A stretch of DNA of 8,507 bases from an uncultured Gammaproteobacteria bacterium (lineage in GTDB: Bacteria; Pseudomonadota; Gammaproteobacteria; Steroidobacterales; JABDMI01). Below the pieces are notes generated by a model that was given only the letters and a program-made list of their open reading frames with translations, was not told the origin of the DNA and searched no databases. Each line of letters starts with the position of its first letter. Position 1 is the first letter of the stretch. The stretch is from contig CALHVH010000041.1 in NCBI GenBank assembly GCA_938039225.1, positions 1 to 8,507 on the forward strand, given 5' to 3'. The translations under genes were made by a program, and so were the position numbers. Of this stretch, positions 5,548-8,507 are shown piece by piece.

Positions 5548-7464
5548 GTGCAATTTAAAAGCTTTCAGTCTCGCCTAATAGTATTCTTTACCTTATTGCT
5601 TGCATTGGTATTAAGCAGTACCTTTGTTGTTGTTAACCAAAAAAATATTCGTAATGCTGAAGATACTATTCTGAATGATTTGGCAATTACGGCAAACGCT
5701 TTTTCAGAACTACGTAAATCACGTATTGAAAGTTTGTACGAACTTGTTGGTTCTACTACACGAGACTTTGCTTTTCTGGGTGCTATTGGTACTCGTGATA
5801 ATAAAACTATTATCGATGCAATGAATAACAATATTATTGACCGTATTTTCTCTTTGCAAACAAGTCTGGTGATTTTGCTAAATGAAAAAGGTGACTTGAT
5901 TGCCAGTACCAATGAGCAGATTAAAAAAAATTATTGGCCATGGTTAGTTACACAAGCTCAGTCGGATGAATATGGTGAGGCTGACGGAATTGTACAACTT
6001 AATCAAGTAGCAACACAGTTAGTAATATTACCTATTAATGCCCGGGGTATAGAAGCTTGGATTATGGTTGGTTTCCCAATTGAGGAAGTATTGATTGCTG
6101 AAACTAAAAACATTACCCGACAAGATGTAAGTGTACTTGCTTATGATCAAGAAGAATTTGCTATATGGTCGTCCAGTTTAGACAATAGTTTTCTTGAAGA
6201 CCTCAAGGTTCATGTACAAGCCAATACTTTATCAAGCAAAAGTCAGATTATTCAGTTAAATAATGAACGTTTTGTCAGCGTAAATAAGGTGCTCGAAGAA
6301 AATCCTGTAGCCAATATATCTATACTTATGCAAGGTTCACTGGATAAAGCCCTGCTTCCCTATGAGCGTTTAAATCAAGCTTTATTACTGGTTTTCTTAG
6401 TCAGTTTATTCTCAGCATTACTAGCGGTTTATTGGTTATCACGATCAATAAGCAAGCCATTAGAGCATTTATCCCAAAGTGTAAAGTTAATTGATAAGGG
6501 CGATTATTCGCAGAGAGTTAGCTTTGTACGACAAGATGAAATAGGAAAGCTAGCCGAGTCTGTTAATAATATGGCACAGGGCTTGGCAGAAAAAGAGCAG
6601 GTCCGTAACTTACTTGGCAAAGTGGTATCCGATGAAATTGCGACTGAACTGTTGAGTAAAAAAGTTGAGCTTGGAGGCGAAGAGAAAATCGTTTCAGTAT
6701 TGTTTTCAGATGTTAGAAATTTTACTGCCATGTGTGAAGGTGCCGCACCAACTGAAATTTTAACTCGTTTAAATCGTTACTTTAATAAAATTTCCTTAGC
6801 GATAGAAAACCATAGTGGTGTAGTAGATAAATATATTGGTGACGCGATAATGGCTTTATATGGTGCGCCTGTGAGTTATTCGGACTGCTCAGATAAAGCC
6901 ATTGCTTCAGCTTTAGAGATGATAAAGGCTCTAGACGAGCTAAATATAGAATTTGCCAATGAGGGCATATCGGCTTTAGAAATAGGGATAGGCATCAATT
7001 CTGGAGAAGTCGTTGTTGGTAATATGGGATCAGAACAGCGTATGAATTACACCGTAATTGGTGATAACGTAAATTTAGCTTCGCGTTTAGAGGGTCTGAC
7101 AAAACATTATGGTTGTGCAATTTTACTCAGTGAAGGCACAAAAAAATTAAGCACTCTGTACACAATGCGTGAAGTTGATAAAGTAAAAGTTAAAGGCAAA
7201 CAAGAAGCGGTCACAATTTATGAACCAGTGTGTTTAGTTAGTGAGTTAACCGAAAATTTGGCTTTTGAACTGGAGCAGCATGCCCAGGCTTTAGACTTAT
7301 ACCGTAAAAAAAATTGGAAACAGGCTAAAGAAAAATTTTCACAACTCGGCACTCAGCACCCTGATGTAAAACTTTATCATTACTATAAAGAGCGTTGTGA
7401 AAGTTTAATTGATTCGCCGCCATCTGGTTCATGGCAGGCTGTTACTAAACTAAATACTAAATAG
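5548..7464 (+). CDS. Membrane class III adenylyl cyclase with periplasmic Cache-like sensor and HAMP domain
   Basis: A 638-residue inner-membrane receptor cyclase. Order: TM1 (about 9-29); periplasmic sensor (about 30-275) resembling a double Cache domain, with LVILLNEKGDLIAST and AWIMVGFPIEEVLIAE; TM2 (about 277-298); HAMP (about 299-352); class III catalytic domain (about 378-560); and a helical C-terminal tail (about 570-635), common in bacterial cyclases. Catalytic residues are complete: metal-binding Asp388 (FSDVRNFT) and Asp432 (GDAIMALYG), base-specifying Lys428 and Thr502, transition-state Asn509 and Arg513 (NVNLASRLEG). Lys plus Thr predicts ATP as substrate and class IIIb. The start is GTG; an in-frame TGA at 5536-5538 excludes earlier ATGs and Shine-Dalgarno is weak (GGTGA, 5534-5538). 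It is last in the three-gene set and probably converts an envelope signal into cAMP. The ligand is unknown. Confidence 0.92.
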   Translation: MQFKSFQSRLIVFFTLLLALVLSSTFVVVNQKNIRNAEDTILNDLAITANAFSELRKSRIESLYELVGSTTRDFAFLGAIGTRDNKTIIDAMNNNIIDRIFSLQTSLVILLNEKGDLIASTNEQIKKNYWPWLVTQAQSDEYGEADGIVQLNQVATQLVILPINARGIEAWIMVGFPIEEVLIAETKNITRQDVSVLAYDQEEFAIWSSSLDNSFLEDLKVHVQANTLSSKSQIIQLNNERFVSVNKVLEENPVANISILMQGSLDKALLPYERLNQALLLVFLVSLFSALLAVYWLSRSISKPLEHLSQSVKLIDKGDYSQRVSFVRQDEIGKLAESVNNMAQGLAEKEQVRNLLGKVVSDEIATELLSKKVELGGEEKIVSVLFSDVRNFTAMCEGAAPTEILTRLNRYFNKISLAIENHSGVVDKYIGDAIMALYGAPVSYSDCSDKAIASALEMIKALDELNIEFANEGISALEIGIGINSGEVVVGNMGSEQRMNYTVIGDNVNLASRLEGLTKHYGCAILLSEGTKKLSTLYTMREVDKVKVKGKQEAVTIYEPVCLVSELTENLAFELEQHAQALDLYRKKNWKQAKEKFSQLGTQHPDVKLYHYYKERCESLIDSPPSGSWQAVTKLNTK

Positions 7465-7490
7465 AAATATACTACTAAACAGTAGACCAA

Positions 7491-7518
7491 AAAAATGCCC
7501 CAATTAAGGGGCATTTTT
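7491..7518. terminator. Bidirectional intrinsic terminator
   Basis: AAAAATGCCCC (7491-7501) and GGGGCATTTTT (7508-7518) form a perfect 11-bp stem with a 6-nt loop. There is a T-run on one strand and an A-run (T-run on the other strand) on the opposite flank. It lies between the cyclase stop (7464) and the stop of the convergent protease gene (7542), so it can end transcripts from both sides. Confidence 0.92.
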
Positions 7519-7541
7519 AAGACTAAAATCACGCTAAGAAA

Positions 7542-8507
7542 TTATAGAGTAATTTCATTGGTACAAGTAGTTGTTCCAGATTCGCATACTTGGAATGTAA
7601 CTGAAACGCCTTTAGTTACACTGTAAGAAGCTGAACCATCATTGGCAGTAGAAGATGCAGAACCATCACGGTATACATCAACACTTGATCCATTCAAACC
7701 AGACCAAGATAGGTTAGCTTGACGATTACCTTTAGAACGCGAACCGCTTAACGTAGCGTCTGCAGGAGGCGGTGGAGGTGGATCAATTGGACCACCGTCG
7801 CCACAAGGATTAGCTGTTAAGTAGTCGGAAGCGTCTTTGGCTTTAGCAATACCATAACCAAAATCAACATCACGTCCTGCAGGACCAATATCTTGTGCAC
7901 TAGCTTTTAAAGCGGCACGGATTTCTTCACCAGTACAATCAGGATGGTTCGACCATACTAAGGCCGCTGCACCAGCAACGGTAGGCGTTGCCATTGATGT
8001 ACCAGAGAATACGGCGTAATCACCAGAGCCACTTTCAATAGTTGCCGTTGATGCACCAACAATAGTTGAGCGGTCAGCTAAGGCGGCACCTACTGCTGGA
8101 ATGTTAGTAGTTACACCGCTTATATCCATATTGACAGCGCCATCTGCAGCATCGTTATTAATAACAACCGCACCAACACCGCCAGAAGCTCCGCAGTTAT
8201 TGATTTTATCTGCAAAAGAAATATTACCACGATCAATAATACAAACTTTGCCGTTTGCACCTGAGTCAGTGGCTTCAGCAGTACCCATGAAATAAGTGCT
8301 TGCAGTCACATTACCGGTGTTTGAGGTTGATGCTGTTGAAACGCTGGTACCATCAACAGTTAAGGAAGCTGAAGAACCCGTACCTGATGGCACAGTAGAT
8401 AATACAGCTTCACCACCGCCAGAAATTTCTACACAAATTCTTTCATTAGTCACTGTTGTTCGCTTTTTACCACGACCGGTAGTTACATCACAAGAAGGGA
8501 ATTGAGA
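7542..8507 (-). CDS. Secreted subtilisin-like (S8) serine protease with PA domain, C-terminal part (5' truncated)
   Basis: The frame is open from the window edge to the TAA at 7542-7544, giving 321 residues; the GTG at 8451-8453 is internal. Visible order, counting from the edge: a Cys-containing lead-in; a PA-type insert with GKVCIIDRG (86-94) and NNCGASGGVGAVVINN (103-118); then the catalytic-serine motif FSGTSMATPTVAGAAALVW with Ser171 (7995-7997). After that come DFGYGIAKAKDA at the end of the catalytic domain, a GDGG/hexaproline linker (hexaproline 7764-7781), and a roughly 70-residue Fn3-like beta domain with a CESGTTTC cysteine pair. This C-terminal domain type is common on secreted proteins of marine Gammaproteobacteria. 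Catalytic Asp and His and the signal peptide must lie upstream, outside the window. Likely extracellular protein degradation. It converges on the cyclase operon without sharing its promoter. Confidence 0.92.
   Translation of the reverse strand, partial: SQFPSCDVTTGRGKKRTTVTNERICVEISGGGEAVLSTVPSGTGSSASLTVDGTSVSTASTSNTGNVTASTYFMGTAEATDSGANGKVCIIDRGNISFADKINNCGASGGVGAVVINNDAADGAVNMDISGVTTNIPAVGAALADRSTIVGASTATIESGSGDYAVFSGTSMATPTVAGAAALVWSNHPDCTGEEIRAALKASAQDIGPAGRDVDFGYGIAKAKDASDYLTANPCGDGGPIDPPPPPPADATLSGSRSKGNRQANLSWSGLNGSSVDVYRDGSASSTANDGSASYSVTKGVSVTFQVCESGTTTCTNEITL

Noticed and set aside
5565..5912. A 115-codon minus-strand frame opposite the cyclase sensor region
   Set aside because: The composition is that of an antisense shadow, there is no ribosome site, and the plus strand is a confident gene.
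7472..7485. Small hairpin CTACT-aaac-AGTAG just after the cyclase stop
   Set aside because: The stem is only 5 bp with no T-tract; the adjacent 11-bp stem at 7491-7518 explains termination.
7980..8003. Thr in place of the usual His after GTSMATP in the protease
   Set aside because: GTSMATPTVAG is a common variant among subtilases; the catalytic Ser is intact, so no loss of function is implied.
8101..8505. Two short + strand frames opposite the protease
   Set aside because: They are antisense shadows of a clear PA-domain subtilase and show no domain of their own.

Overview
This 8.5 kb window looks like the chromosome of a moderately AT-rich gammaproteobacterium, possibly marine. This is inferred from gene content (OppA-type lipoprotein, MAPEG protein, BtuE-like glutathione peroxidase, a 'methylamine-utilization-like' cupredoxin, a PA-containing subtilase with a C-terminal Fn3-like domain) and from the Gram-negative envelope signals. 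No rRNA, tRNA, IS element, phage gene or CRISPR array was seen.

Left region (1-2119): the 3' end of one peptide-binding protein gene (OppA/SBP_bac_5 family) is followed in tandem by a complete diverged paralogue. The second gene encodes a lipoprotein (lipobox Cys25). No permease or ATPase genes lie beside them. A strong intrinsic-terminator-like hairpin with a T-tract lies 50 nt after the first gene, inside the signal-peptide codons of the second.

Middle region (2138-3777): a MAPEG membrane protein and a GST-glutathione peroxidase fusion follow closely on the same strand, forming a small glutathione/thiol-peroxide defence group. The fusion has an internal ATG with a Shine-Dalgarno-like AAGG exactly at the start of the peroxidase half, so a separate peroxidase may also be made.

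Right-centre (3896-7464): three closely spaced + strand genes look like one operon. They encode an outer-membrane beta-barrel-like protein with a Pro-Gly-Ser repeat loop, a periplasmic cupredoxin-like protein with visible copper ligands, and a membrane class III adenylyl cyclase (TM, Cache-like periplasmic sensor, TM, HAMP, catalytic domain, C-terminal helical tail). I read this as a candidate envelope sensing unit ending in cAMP production. It is the most interesting system here; the functional link is inference from gene order.

Right end (7491-8507): a perfect bidirectional terminator separates the cyclase from a convergent, 5'-truncated secreted subtilisin-like protease gene on the minus strand that runs off the window edge.
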